DNA of 29,443 nt from PSRI01 sp041484195. Lineage in GTDB: Bacteria; Bacteroidota; Bacteroidia; Chitinophagales; Chitinophagaceae. The stretch is taken from contig JBGPHC010000042.1 of NCBI GenBank assembly GCA_041484195.1, positions 1 to 29,443 of the forward strand, given 5' to 3'. The translations under genes and the position numbers were made by a program. The notes under the pieces are model-generated. The model was not told the DNA's origin, did no database searches, and worked only from the letters and a program-made list of their open reading frames with translations. Positions 16,406 through 25,482 of this stretch are shown here, piece after piece (within the stretch, counting starts at the first letter, position 1; each line of letters starts with the position of its first letter).

Positions 16406-17680
16406 ATGGCAGAAACGAGAACGGTGGCATTTCATACCCTGGGCTGCAAGCTGAATTTTTCGGAGACCTCAAGTCTTTCCCGGTTATTGGAGCGGGCAGG
16501 ATTTCGGAAGAAGGAATTCAGTGAGCGGGCAGATGTGTATGTGATCAATACCTGTTCGGTTACGGACAATGCTGACAAGGAATGCAGACAGATCGTGCGC
16601 CGGATCCAGCGAAAGGCGCCGGAAAGCCTGGTTGTAGTAACAGGATGCTATGCGCAGTTGAAGCCAAAAGAAATTGCTGAGATCCCCGGCGTTGACCTGG
16701 TATTGGGCGCCGCCGAGAAATTCAATATTGCAGGGCATTTGAAGGAATTGACAAAGGGAGATTCGACGCGGATATGCAGTTGCGATATTGATGAGGTGAC
16801 CGAATTTCATTCATCTTTTTCCATAAATGACAGGACCAGGACTTTCCTGAAAGTGCAGGATGGCTGCGATTATAATTGTTCATTCTGCACTATTCCGATG
16901 GCCAGGGGAAGGAGCCGGAGTGATCTCATTGCGAATGTGGTGAGGCGGGCATACGAACTGGCTGCTGCCAGTGTGAAGGAGATCGTGCTCACGGGTGTGA
17001 ATCTGGGAGATTTTGGTAAAGGTGCGGATGGGGATGAGGGTCATGGAGAAGATTTTTATGAGCTGTTGCAGGCACTGGACGAAGTAAAGGGCATTCAACG
17101 CTACCGGATTTCTTCGATAGAGCCCAACCTGCTCACGGATGAGATCATTAGATTTGTTGCGGGTAGCAGGAATTTCATGCCTCATTTTCATATCCCCTTG
17201 CAAAGCGGGAGTAACCGGATTTTGGGTTTGATGCGCAGGAGGTATCGCCGGGAATTGTATGTGGAACGGGTCGCGGTCATAAAATCATTGATACCCCATT
17301 GCTGCATTGGCGCAGACGTGATTGTGGGCTTCCCAGGTGAGGGCCAGGAAGAATTTAACAATAGTTTTGAGTTTTTGGAGGGATTAGATTTGTCTTATCT
17401 GCATGTGTTCACGTATTCGGAAAGGGATGGCACGGCAGCTTTGGGATTGAAGCCAATAGTGCCGGTGCAGACCCGACATGAGCGGAACAAGTTGTTGCGG
17501 AATCTGTCTTTTATGAAGATGCAATATTTCGAAGCGGGGCAGCGTGGGCAAATGAGACCTGTATTGTTCGAGGGCCATGGCAGGGATGGGATAATGGAAG
17601 GATATACTGATAATTATATCAGGGTTTCCACTCCAATCCGGGAAGAATGGGTTAACAAAGTGGTGGAGTGGCGCTTATAA
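16406..17680 (+). CDS. mtaB: tRNA t(6)A37 methylthiotransferase MtaB
   Basis: This radical-SAM enzyme adds a methylthio group to threonylcarbamoyladenosine at tRNA position 37. In the 424-residue product, the N-terminal UPF0004 domain binds one 4Fe-4S cluster through C14, C50 and C81 (HTLGCKLNFSE, VINTCSVT, VTGCYAQ). The radical-SAM cluster motif CDYNCSFC lies at 154-161 (C154, C158, C161), followed by IPMARGRSRS. A C-terminal TRAM-like segment begins near residue 370. The FHTLGCKLN start and IPMARGRSRS favour MtaB over MiaB or RimO. The ATG is fixed by the conserved N terminus, and the -7 box lies immediately upstream. Confidence 0.93.
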   Translation: MAETRTVAFHTLGCKLNFSETSSLSRLLERAGFRKKEFSERADVYVINTCSVTDNADKECRQIVRRIQRKAPESLVVVTGCYAQLKPKEIAEIPGVDLVLGAAEKFNIAGHLKELTKGDSTRICSCDIDEVTEFHSSFSINDRTRTFLKVQDGCDYNCSFCTIPMARGRSRSDLIANVVRRAYELAAASVKEIVLTGVNLGDFGKGADGDEGHGEDFYELLQALDEVKGIQRYRISSIEPNLLTDEIIRFVAGSRNFMPHFHIPLQSGSNRILGLMRRRYRRELYVERVAVIKSLIPHCCIGADVIVGFPGEGQEEFNNSFEFLEGLDLSYLHVFTYSERDGTAALGLKPIVPVQTRHERNKLLRNLSFMKMQYFEAGQRGQMRPVLFEGHGRDGIMEGYTDNYIRVSTPIREEWVNKVVEWRL

Positions 17681-17734
17681 TAATACCAACCCTTTGACCT
17701 AATTTTACGTTATTATATGAGGCAGGATTTGAAC

Positions 17735-18025
17735 ATGAAAAAATTCCAGGTTACCATACATTTTGAAATGAATGAGGAACTGATGAGTCTGGTACCCCAA
17801 CACCGCGAGTACATAAATGAACTCATTGAGAATGGCACTATTGACCATTATGTGGTAACGATGGAATCGCAAAAAGCCTGGATCACATTCAGTGCGGAGG
17901 ATAAGCAACAGGTGGAAGAATTACTCTCCAAGTCACCCATCTTCAAATTCTGGACTTATGAAATTGAAGAACTCTTTGTGGTGGACGGTCAGCATTACAG
18001 GCTGCCGGCGGTACAGTTGAATTAG
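17735..18025 (+). CDS. Small dimeric alpha-beta barrel protein (muconolactone isomerase/YciI-like)
   Basis: A 96-residue cytosolic protein starting MKKFQVTIHFEMNEELMSLVPQHREYINELIENGTIDHYVVT. The beta-alpha-beta pattern, with a hydrophobic strand, a helix around QHREYINELIENG and a second strand YVVTMESQKAWITFSA, resembles muconolactone-isomerase-like and YciI-like ferredoxin-fold dimers. I chose the ATG at 17735 because the conserved strand begins right after it. An in-frame ATG at 17717 would add six residues. It follows mtaB in the same direction by 54 bp and may be cotranscribed. No catalytic residues identify a reaction. Confidence 0.6.
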   Translation: MKKFQVTIHFEMNEELMSLVPQHREYINELIENGTIDHYVVTMESQKAWITFSAEDKQQVEELLSKSPIFKFWTYEIEELFVVDGQHYRLPAVQLN

Positions 18026-18175
18026 CGTTTGAAAATCTCTGGGTTGATCTGGCTCTATTGACAAAAGAAGCCCGGGATGATATTTATAGTAATTAGAATA
18101 TCACAAAAGGCAAAATGACATTGAATCAATCCTTTGTTATTCTTGCAATACATAGGTTGCCCTACTCTTCTTGTG

Positions 18176-18928
18176 TCAGATTCGCTTCCTGATCAATTCC
18201 AGCACTCCATTAATAAATGTAAGCGGATGTATGGGATTGCCGGGTACATACAAATCAATCTTATATTTCGACAAAAAACTTCTGTCTAAGGCAGGGCTTC
18301 CCTCGAATATGCCGCCGCTTATGGCATCTGTGCCTGCAACAATAATGATTTTGGGTTCTGGTATGGCATCATAACAGATTTGCAGAGGCTGCGCCATGTT
18401 CGAGGTGATGGGCCCCGTTATGACAATGCCATCAGCATGCCGCGGTGAAGCCACAAATTCAATCCCAAACCTTCCCATATCAAAGTTCACATTGCTGCAT
18501 GCATTCAGTTCCATTTCGCAACTGCCATCTCCTCCGGCACATACCTGTCTTAACTTCAATGAACCGCTGAAATAGTCGCTAATCTCCTTTCTTATCAATT
18601 CAGGATTCAGTTCAACAGGTTCATCCCTCCCTTCTGCGATGATCAGTTTTTGGCGATCGTTGGTAGCTATTTTATAGTCGGTTGTAAATTTTATTTTATC
18701 GGGATAGGCCAGGGCACATTCACCACAAAAGACACACCTGCCCAAATCAATAGAAAGCGGGTTCCCTGATATGGCGTTAGTGGGGCATATTTCCACCAGT
18801 TCGGCTTCATCTACTTTAAGGGTACTGATTACCGGTCTGCCTCTGAATATGCCAGGCACCTGGGCGGTTGTTATATCGGGAACATATTGTTTGCCCTGGT
18901 GCAATACTATTTTCAAATTGTTAAACAT
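18176..18928 (-). CDS. hyfI: HyfI/NuoB-like small subunit with ferredoxin domain, cluster ligands mostly lost
   Basis: A 250-residue subunit of a group-4-hydrogenase-like complex. Residues 35-80 form a ferredoxin-type domain with C48 (ICPTNAI) and C65, C68, C71 (CVFCGEC). These four form one 4Fe-4S site. The cysteines of the usual second cluster are missing, with Tyr75 at one of their positions. Residues 125-250 match the HycG/NuoB fold (RFGIEFVASPRHADGIVITGPIT). Of the four ligands of the proximal N2-type cluster only C137 remains: the others read D134 (GGDGSC), D201 (AGTDAISGG) and N231 (VPGNPIHP). It therefore cannot bind the proximal cluster in the known way. It is the last gene of the seven-gene operon, 20 bases after hyfG. 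Confidence 0.85.
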   Translation of the reverse strand: MFNNLKIVLHQGKQYVPDITTAQVPGIFRGRPVISTLKVDEAELVEICPTNAISGNPLSIDLGRCVFCGECALAYPDKIKFTTDYKIATNDRQKLIIAEGRDEPVELNPELIRKEISDYFSGSLKLRQVCAGGDGSCEMELNACSNVNFDMGRFGIEFVASPRHADGIVITGPITSNMAQPLQICYDAIPEPKIIIVAGTDAISGGIFEGSPALDRSFLSKYKIDLYVPGNPIHPLTFINGVLELIRKRI

Positions 18929-18948
18929 AATTCCTGCGGCTTTATTAA

Positions 18949-20445
18949 TTATAAATCATGCCCACAATACGACAGGTCAAAACTTTTATTACAAATGGGA
19001 AAATCGGAAATTTCATTATTCCTTACGGCCAAAGCCATCGCCAGCCAGTTATGGAATGATGGATCTTTAATTTTATAATGAATCAGGTCTCCATTATCAC
19101 CCGTAATGGCACAATGGCAAATTTCTCCCCTCCATCCCTCTACCAGTGAAATGACAAATGAATTGGGTATCGGATTTCCCAATTGGTCTGCCAGTTCAAC
19201 GGATGGAAGGATTTGGATAAGTTCCCTGATATATCCCATGGATTGATCAATTTCTTTCTTTCGGATTCTGCCTCTTGAATACACATCGCCCTGATTCCTG
19301 AGCACGGGCTCATGCTGCAATTCGGGATATAAATCATGCGGATGTGAAAGTCGAATATCCCGCTTAATTTCGCTCATCCTGGCAGACATCCCCACAGTAC
19401 CTACAAGAGCGCCCTGCTCAGTTGTAATGACTCCTGTTTTTTCGAACCTTGCCAAGGTACTGGGCAAGCTGAATAATTCTTCAGAAATCTCTTCAAAATC
19501 CTTTTCATAGTCCTCAAATAATCCTAATAATTCACCAGCCAATTTTTGAGTAATGGGATAGTTGTTCTTCCCGGCCCGTATTAATCCTTTTGCCAGCCGG
19601 TTACCACACCATTCCTGGAAATAATTAATAACGGGTGTTCTCAGTCTTCCATAAACAGCACTGCCCAATTGATAGGCAACATCGGTACACATCGCGCTCA
19701 AATCGCCGGTATGCACGGCTATCCGCTCCAATTCCAGTGCAATGGTGCGGGACAGCTGCAGGTCTCTGCCCGGTTGAAATTCGCATAAGCTTTCCCACAG
19801 ATTTACAAAAGCTACAGTATGACCCGCTACTGAATCACCCGCGATATTTTCAGCCAGCACAATGCGTTGCAGCAGTTTCCTTCTCTCAAGAAATAGTTGC
19901 TCAACGCCCTTGTGCTGGTAGCCCAATTGTATTTCCAGGTGCAGAATTTGCTCCCCATTACAAATGAAGCGGAAATGACCAGGTTCAATGATGCCCGCGT
20001 GGATGGGTCCTACACCCACTTCATGCAGTTCTTCACTTTCAATCTTAAAAAATGGGTAGTTGGCGATGCTGTTGGTTTTATCGAACCTGTTGAATGGAAA
20101 ACGAACAGGCTTGAGCCAGGGATGATCAGTATAATCTATTCCAAAATTCTCATGAATTTCGCGCTCAAATTTTTCAAATACCAAATTATGGTTTGAAAAA
20201 GAAGGCAAGGGTTGTTTTGCATCAACTACAGATGAAGAGACGCATATTGAATTTTGCTCATCTTTGGCGATGCAGCAAATGAGTTTGATTTTACCAAAAT
20301 GGGGGAATCCAAAATAACTCACACAATGTGAGTCGGCAGTTTTCAACATGAAATAAACATTTAATTCCAGAAATAAATAGTAATCTAACTCCGGGATAGT
20401 GGCGATAGGAATTGTTTCATTATTTCTGATGCTTATATAGTTCAT
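18949..20445 (-). CDS. hyfG: HyfG/NuoCD-like large subunit without Ni-binding cysteines
   Basis: A 498-residue peripheral subunit fusing a NuoC-like N-terminal domain (about 1-125, with EREIHENFGIDYTDHP) to a NuoD/[NiFe] large-subunit domain. The latter has EPGHFRFICNGEQILHLEIQLGYQHKGVEQ and ALELERIAVHTGDL. In real hydrogenases the first Ni motif reads ERICGxC; here it is ENIAGDS (199-205), losing both cysteines. The C-terminal DPCxxC is replaced by DLSYCGHDL (490-498). The DPSFHNWLAMAL and NKSF pattern at the C terminus fits the hydrogenase-related (Ehr) group. I chose the ATG at 20445, one base after the hyfF stop. A start at 20490 would overlap hyfF by 44 bases. Confidence 0.85.
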   Translation of the reverse strand: MNYISIRNNETIPIATIPELDYYLFLELNVYFMLKTADSHCVSYFGFPHFGKIKLICCIAKDEQNSICVSSSVVDAKQPLPSFSNHNLVFEKFEREIHENFGIDYTDHPWLKPVRFPFNRFDKTNSIANYPFFKIESEELHEVGVGPIHAGIIEPGHFRFICNGEQILHLEIQLGYQHKGVEQLFLERRKLLQRIVLAENIAGDSVAGHTVAFVNLWESLCEFQPGRDLQLSRTIALELERIAVHTGDLSAMCTDVAYQLGSAVYGRLRTPVINYFQEWCGNRLAKGLIRAGKNNYPITQKLAGELLGLFEDYEKDFEEISEELFSLPSTLARFEKTGVITTEQGALVGTVGMSARMSEIKRDIRLSHPHDLYPELQHEPVLRNQGDVYSRGRIRKKEIDQSMGYIRELIQILPSVELADQLGNPIPNSFVISLVEGWRGEICHCAITGDNGDLIHYKIKDPSFHNWLAMALAVRNNEISDFPICNKSFDLSYCGHDL

Positions 20446-20446
20446 A

Positions 20447-21874
20447 TTATTGAGGTAGGTTTTTAACTGCTTCCCTGATAAGTGTAACAAATTCCTGAGG
20501 CGGGTTTAGTCCCAGGTAAACAACCAATCCCAGTAAAATAAATTGAGATATCGATTCAGCCGGGTTTATTCTTTCCACTCCATCCTCGTTAAAATCTACT
20601 GGCGGTGAAAACAGAAGTTTGAAAACATTTTTCCCAAACGCCCAGATGATTACAGTTAGTAATAACATTACCACAATCAATAGCCACAAATAGTTTGCTT
20701 CAAACAATGAAAGGAAAATCAGGAATTCGCTGATAAATAAGCCCGATGGCGGCATGGCTGTTGCAAAGAAGAAAGCCAATAGCACCACAATTGACCCTGT
20801 AAGATTGTATTTAAAGTAATTACCCACGTCATAAATACTCTTGCTTTTGTAGATGCGGTAAATCTGTCCTTGCTGAAAGAAAAGGCTTGATTTAACAAAG
20901 GAGTGCAAAATAATATGCAAGACTGCTGCGTAATATCCCACCCCTCCGGCTACCAATCCCAGCATTACAATTCCCGCATGTTCAATGCTTGAGTAAGCAA
21001 ACATCCGCTTGATATTTTTCACTTTGGTCATATAGACAGTAGCCACAAAAATGGAAAGAATGGCTGCGATAAGTATAACATGATTGGCCCAACTATGAAT
21101 AGATGTATGCGCAGCAACTATATAAAAACGGAAAATTCCCACAAAACCCACATTCATCAGAACACTCGAAAGCAATGCGCCTGCCGGTGACGGCGCTTTA
21201 TCTTTTGCATCTATTCCCGCCGTGTACATCGGAACCAGCCCTAACTTTGCCGTAAAACCGGTGAAAATAAATATGAATGCCAACCTTAACCAGAATTGGT
21301 TGAGTTCAGATGCCTTTCTGTAAAGATTATTAAATGAGAGATCATCAGTTCCTGCCTGGGGCAATGCGAAACTTACAAACAGGATGCCAATAAATACCAA
21401 CATAATACTGATGGCGCAAACAAAAACATATTTCCAGGTACCTTCCAGTGAGCGGCTGTTTCTGCGATGATAGATCAGAGCAGAAGCGCTGAGGGTAGTT
21501 AATTCAACAAAAATCCAGGTGACTGCAATATGGTTGGAGAGGTAAACAGCACTTATGGCGGTTAGCAAGGCGGTCATTGCAGCGAAATAAATGGCAGTGT
21601 GTCTTGGATTATCCTGCTTGCTGCTCAAATAGACATAACTATGGTACATAGCAGGTATGCTGATGATTGTTGAAGTTACAAGCAGCAGTATTGCTAATGA
21701 GTCGGCAGTAAAATAATTCAGCTCTGTTTTATTAATGTGCAGGCATTCATAAATCGTAAACCCGATCTGTAAAAGAAGAAAAACGATGACCAACAGGTAA
21801 TTAATAAACTTGCTCCTGTTAAAAAATAACAATGCACTTAAACCGAATGCGCCTGCCAAATATATTCCCGTCAT
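20447..21874 (-). CDS. hyfF: HyfF-like antiporter-type membrane subunit
   Basis: A 475-residue polytopic protein of the NuoL/M/N-Mrp antiporter family, placed in the membrane arm. Nearly the whole chain is hydrophobic helices. The TM5-type glutamate is E124 (TWIFVELTTLS) and the TM7-type lysine is K210 (TGFTAKLGLVPMYT). GIDAKDKAPSPAGALLS corresponds to the family's DAHxxAPSPxSALLS, with Lys in place of the usual His. The C-terminal helix set carries MPPSGLFISEFLIF. Three antiporter-like subunits in this operon suggest several ion-translocating channels per complex. It sits 16 bases after hyfE and is directly followed by hyfG. Confidence 0.85.
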   Translation of the reverse strand: MTGIYLAGAFGLSALLFFNRSKFINYLLVIVFLLLQIGFTIYECLHINKTELNYFTADSLAILLLVTSTIISIPAMYHSYVYLSSKQDNPRHTAIYFAAMTALLTAISAVYLSNHIAVTWIFVELTTLSASALIYHRRNSRSLEGTWKYVFVCAISIMLVFIGILFVSFALPQAGTDDLSFNNLYRKASELNQFWLRLAFIFIFTGFTAKLGLVPMYTAGIDAKDKAPSPAGALLSSVLMNVGFVGIFRFYIVAAHTSIHSWANHVILIAAILSIFVATVYMTKVKNIKRMFAYSSIEHAGIVMLGLVAGGVGYYAAVLHIILHSFVKSSLFFQQGQIYRIYKSKSIYDVGNYFKYNLTGSIVVLLAFFFATAMPPSGLFISEFLIFLSLFEANYLWLLIVVMLLLTVIIWAFGKNVFKLLFSPPVDFNEDGVERINPAESISQFILLGLVVYLGLNPPQEFVTLIREAVKNLPQ

Positions 21875-21890
21875 TCTTTTATATTATTAT

Positions 21891-22520
21891 TTAATCCCTT
21901 AAATTTTTCAATTGGTCCACGTCGACATCCTTCAATACATCGCCGATTCTATTCACAAAAATTCCTAATAAGAAAACGCTGGCAAAAATATCCAACAGAA
22001 TCCCCAGGTTCACCAGCATTGGCATTTCATTACCTACGGCCAATGACAGGATAAATACACCATTTTCAATTACCAGGTATCCCAGCACATGGGTAATGAT
22101 CTTATTACGGGTTACAATAATGTAGAGTCCCGTGAACAATGTTGAAATGGCCACAACAAAATATATTTTGCTGATCCGGGTATCACTGATGGCGTTGGAT
22201 AAAATAAAAGTGACAATGATAATAAGGGTAATGATGATGAGTGAAACAAAGTTGGGGAGAAACGGTTCCGCATCCCGGGTAATCCTGTTTCTTTTCATCA
22301 CATAATTTACAAACAAGGGGATGGCAATTGCTTTTATAACGATGGTTTCCAGAAGAACAAAAGCCAGATTAACCGCATTGATCTGGATCAGTTCGATAAA
22401 GGCAATCCCAAAAAGCAATATACCCTGGAAAGAGAGAATTTTAATATAAGTGAGCAGGCGGTGCGCGATGCCCAGGTAAAGCAGCGTGATAGTAAATGTA
22501 ATCAGTAGGACATCCGTCAT
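21891..22520 (-). CDS. hyfE: HyfE-like membrane subunit (NuoK-related)
   Basis: A 209-residue hydrophobic protein with about six membrane helices. Acidic residues lie inside helices at E58 (FVLLETIVIK) and in the LGYLVIENGVFILSLA segment, which matches the NuoK half of HyfE. It links the HyfC-like and HyfF-like subunits in the membrane arm and likely takes part in proton or sodium transfer. The C-terminal tail is polar and cytoplasmic. It starts 22 bases after hyfC. Length agrees with HyfE (about 216 in E. coli, from memory). Confidence 0.8.
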   Translation of the reverse strand: MTDVLLITFTITLLYLGIAHRLLTYIKILSFQGILLFGIAFIELIQINAVNLAFVLLETIVIKAIAIPLFVNYVMKRNRITRDAEPFLPNFVSLIIITLIIIVTFILSNAISDTRISKIYFVVAISTLFTGLYIIVTRNKIITHVLGYLVIENGVFILSLAVGNEMPMLVNLGILLDIFASVFLLGIFVNRIGDVLKDVDVDQLKNLRD

Positions 22521-22542
22521 TTTATCGTCGTTTGATTAATTG

Positions 22543-23448
22543 TTAATTCAACTGGCCTAAAATCACCAATACGCCTAAAAAAATTAATAGTGAAACAGAT
22601 GATAGCGCCAGTATATATTGAGCGTTGTGATTCATCCTGAATCTTGCCGTAAAAGACTCAAGTAATCCAACCGCCATGGCAAAAAGCATCTGAAGTCCAA
22701 AGAAAAATGGAATGGTCAGATACAGGGGGAAACTGCCCATAAACAGGTTTGCAATTAATGCCCCATACATCGCAAATTTCAGGTTGGTAGCATATAAAAT
22801 CATTCCCAGGTCAAAACCACTGTTATCGAGTATCATCACTTCATGAACCATTGTGAGTTCAAGGTGCGTCTTAGGGTCATCAATGGGCATACGGCTATTT
22901 TCAATCATTGTTATCATAACCAGTACAAATGTTGCCAAAACGCCAAGTATATAGGATATGTAAGAGCCAAAATGCATGGATGCGAATATTTGCTGGAAAG
23001 AAGTATGCCCGGTAAGAAGCGCAAAAGAGCCCATCAGTATAAAAAAAGCCGGCTCTGCAAACATGGAAAACAGAGCTTCGCGGCTGGCGCCCATTCCTTC
23101 AAAGCTACTCCCTGTATCCAGTGCAGAGATAATCATGAAAAATTTACCTACCCCCAAAATGTAAGCAAAGAACACAAAATCCCCTTCAAAAGAGATAATC
23201 CCCCTGTATTCGCCCAAAGGAATGACCAATATGGCCATAATGATGGAAGCAAAATATATACTGGGAGCAATCTGGAAAATAATACTGGTGGTTTTGCTAT
23301 ATACGGATCCCTTTTTAAGCAACCGGATAATATCTCTTATTGACTGAAAAATCCCAGGCCCTTTTCGACCTGAAACTATACTCTTGGCCCGGTTGACAAT
23401 ACCTGTGAAGAACAGGCTTGCCAGGATAATTAAGATAAAACTGATCAT
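22543..23448 (-). CDS. hyfC: HyfC-like membrane subunit (NuoH family)
   Basis: A 301-residue polytopic subunit of the complex I subunit 1 family. GRKGPGIFQSIRDIIRLLKKG near the N terminus is the classic NuoH/HyfC entry motif. ENSRMPIDDPKTHLELTMVHEVMILD contains the acidic loop that contacts the peripheral arm and forms the E-channel or quinone-cavity region. This loop is well conserved, so the membrane subunit looks functional despite the metal-site losses in HyfG and HyfI. It lies 3 bases after the second hyfB-like gene, so translation is probably coupled. Confidence 0.88.
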   Translation of the reverse strand: MISFILIILASLFFTGIVNRAKSIVSGRKGPGIFQSIRDIIRLLKKGSVYSKTTSIIFQIAPSIYFASIIMAILVIPLGEYRGIISFEGDFVFFAYILGVGKFFMIISALDTGSSFEGMGASREALFSMFAEPAFFILMGSFALLTGHTSFQQIFASMHFGSYISYILGVLATFVLVMITMIENSRMPIDDPKTHLELTMVHEVMILDNSGFDLGMILYATNLKFAMYGALIANLFMGSFPLYLTIPFFFGLQMLFAMAVGLLESFTARFRMNHNAQYILALSSVSLLIFLGVLVILGQLN

Positions 23449-23451
23449 TCT

Positions 23452-25482
23452 TTATAGTTCATTTAAAAAATTAATCAATGTTTTTATATACTCAAACGCA
23501 AAAGGGATTCCCAATGCAAGGGTTATAAAAACCACTCCATACAATATATAAAACTGCAGGTTTCCGTTCTGCAAAAACGTGAACCGGTTAAAGAACGCCT
23601 TTAAAAGATTCAGAGGGTAATCAATAAACATTTCCTCTATCTTATCATAGGGGTGTGTTTCAAGCTCTCCTTCCTTTGGAAAAACATCTTTTATTTCCCT
23701 TTTCTTTCTATGAATTGAAAGAACCGGTTCTGCCAGCTTGCGATAGGCCCGGATAAAGGAACTGGCGGTATATTGCATTTTAACCGTGGGGGCAACATAT
23801 CCGCAGCCCCAGGTAGTATTAAATTCAACAGACCTGTTTAAAATCACTTTGTTTCTTATAAAATATATCAGCCCTGCTAAAAGCAGAAAACCTGCGGCAC
23901 ATATTCCAATCATAGATATAGCATCCCCGGCAGGCAGTTTATCCGCTGCGAAATTTCCATCAACATTAATATGGGTAAATAATGCAACAGGTTTTGAAAG
24001 GGCGGCAATGAATATTTTAGGAAATAAACCAATTGCCATTATAAACACGACTACTGCATACATCGGAACCAGTTTTCCAATACCCGCTTCCCTGGGTGTA
24101 TGAGAAAACTGATGACGGGCCGTGCCCAAGAATACACAGCCAAATGCTTTTGTGAAGCACAGCATTGCCAATCCGCCAATGAGAGCTAACCCGAAAAGTC
24201 CGCTAACTATCCAGGTAAGCAGAACCTTGTCGGAGCCATGTAACCCTGTAAACATTCCATTGTAAATAAGGAATTCTGATACAAATCCATTGAATGGAGG
24301 TAGCCCGCAAATAGCAAGAGAAGCGAGAAGAAATAAGAATGAAGTTTGCGGCATTAGCTTACCCAAACCGCCCAATTTTTCTATATCCATGGTGTGAATG
24401 GATTGATTCACATTACCAGCGCCATAAAACAAAAGCGATTTAAAAAGAGAGTGATTCAATGTATGGAGCAGCGCGCCTGCAAATCCTAAAAAAGTCAATA
24501 CACTATTTCCCTTCCCTATTCCTATGCAACCCAACCCGATGCCTATTCCAATAATTCCGATGTTTTCAATACTGTGATAGGCCAGCAATTTCTTCAGGTT
24601 GTGCTGAACAATGGCAAGCATCACTCCATAAATTCCGGAAACAATAGAAATAAATAAAATAATATATCCCACAAGCAGGTAATCGTTTCTTATCAGCAAT
24701 ACCATTCGCAGTATGCCATAAATACCAATTTTGATAATCACCCCCGACATGACTCCCGATATATGTGCAGGCGCTACCGGATGAGCATAGGGTAACCAGG
24801 TATGAAAAGGAACAAAACCCGCTTTTATTGCAAATCCTGAGAAAAAACACAGAAACAATGCAACCCCGGTAAGCAAGGAACCAGAAGCGGAAAATATGGC
24901 GATGGCATTAAAGTCATAGGAGTTCATCTTCAAAGCAACCCAGATAAAAGCCAGGGTCAGAAACATGATGCAAATATGTGACTGGATTAAAAAATTTATT
25001 CCGGCGTTTAGAGTTTCCCTTCTATTATGTTCAAAAACTATGAGGATAAAAGATGATAAGGCCATTATTTCCCATGCGATGAGAAATGCAATTGAGTTTT
25101 GCAGGGAACAAATAGCTATTAAGCTTGCCTGAACCAATATGAAACAGATGCAGTGAAGAGTCAGATTGGACTTTTGAGTCCTGTAAGCTTTCATATACTG
25201 CAGACCATAAAGGGCTCCAGTAATAAAAGTAAAATTGATAATTGAGATGAATAATCCGGACAATGCATCAACACGAACAGCTATTCTCCCAGTCACCAGT
25301 GAACCCTGAAATAAATAATCGTAATTCGTTCCCGACAGTGCGCCAAAAGCAATAATACTGCTGAGGATAGCAACCACACTCACAGCAGTTACTGTAATCA
25401 TTCCTTTCCATTGCACATTCACAAACGGAATAAGCACAATTGCTAAGAGAATAATTAATATAAAGGCTGCAATAATTACCAT
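23452..25482 (-). CDS. hyfB: HyfB-like antiporter subunit, second tandem copy
   Basis: A 676-residue NuoL/M-type membrane protein with a C-terminal extension. The TM5 glutamate is E138 (LIAWEIMALSSF), the TM7 lysine K220 (SGFAIKAGFVPFHTWLP), H234 lies in the AHPVAPAHISGVMSG loop and K251 is in the next helix. LLHTLNHSLFKSLLF and PPFNGFVSEFLI are present. The C-terminal TTWGCGYVAPTVKMQYTASSF is the HyfB-specific tail. It is closely similar along its length to the gene just upstream, showing tandem duplication. The start overlaps the upstream stop by one base (TGATG), indicating translational coupling. Confidence 0.88.
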   Translation of the reverse strand: MVIIAAFILIILLAIVLIPFVNVQWKGMITVTAVSVVAILSSIIAFGALSGTNYDYLFQGSLVTGRIAVRVDALSGLFISIINFTFITGALYGLQYMKAYRTQKSNLTLHCICFILVQASLIAICSLQNSIAFLIAWEIMALSSFILIVFEHNRRETLNAGINFLIQSHICIMFLTLAFIWVALKMNSYDFNAIAIFSASGSLLTGVALFLCFFSGFAIKAGFVPFHTWLPYAHPVAPAHISGVMSGVIIKIGIYGILRMVLLIRNDYLLVGYIILFISIVSGIYGVMLAIVQHNLKKLLAYHSIENIGIIGIGIGLGCIGIGKGNSVLTFLGFAGALLHTLNHSLFKSLLFYGAGNVNQSIHTMDIEKLGGLGKLMPQTSFLFLLASLAICGLPPFNGFVSEFLIYNGMFTGLHGSDKVLLTWIVSGLFGLALIGGLAMLCFTKAFGCVFLGTARHQFSHTPREAGIGKLVPMYAVVVFIMAIGLFPKIFIAALSKPVALFTHINVDGNFAADKLPAGDAISMIGICAAGFLLLAGLIYFIRNKVILNRSVEFNTTWGCGYVAPTVKMQYTASSFIRAYRKLAEPVLSIHRKKREIKDVFPKEGELETHPYDKIEEMFIDYPLNLLKAFFNRFTFLQNGNLQFYILYGVVFITLALGIPFAFEYIKTLINFLNEL

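Noticed and set aside
20446..20490. Upstream start for hyfG
   Set aside because: It would overlap hyfF by 44 bases and add 15 residues. The ATG at 20445, one base after the hyfF stop, suits the tight operon better.
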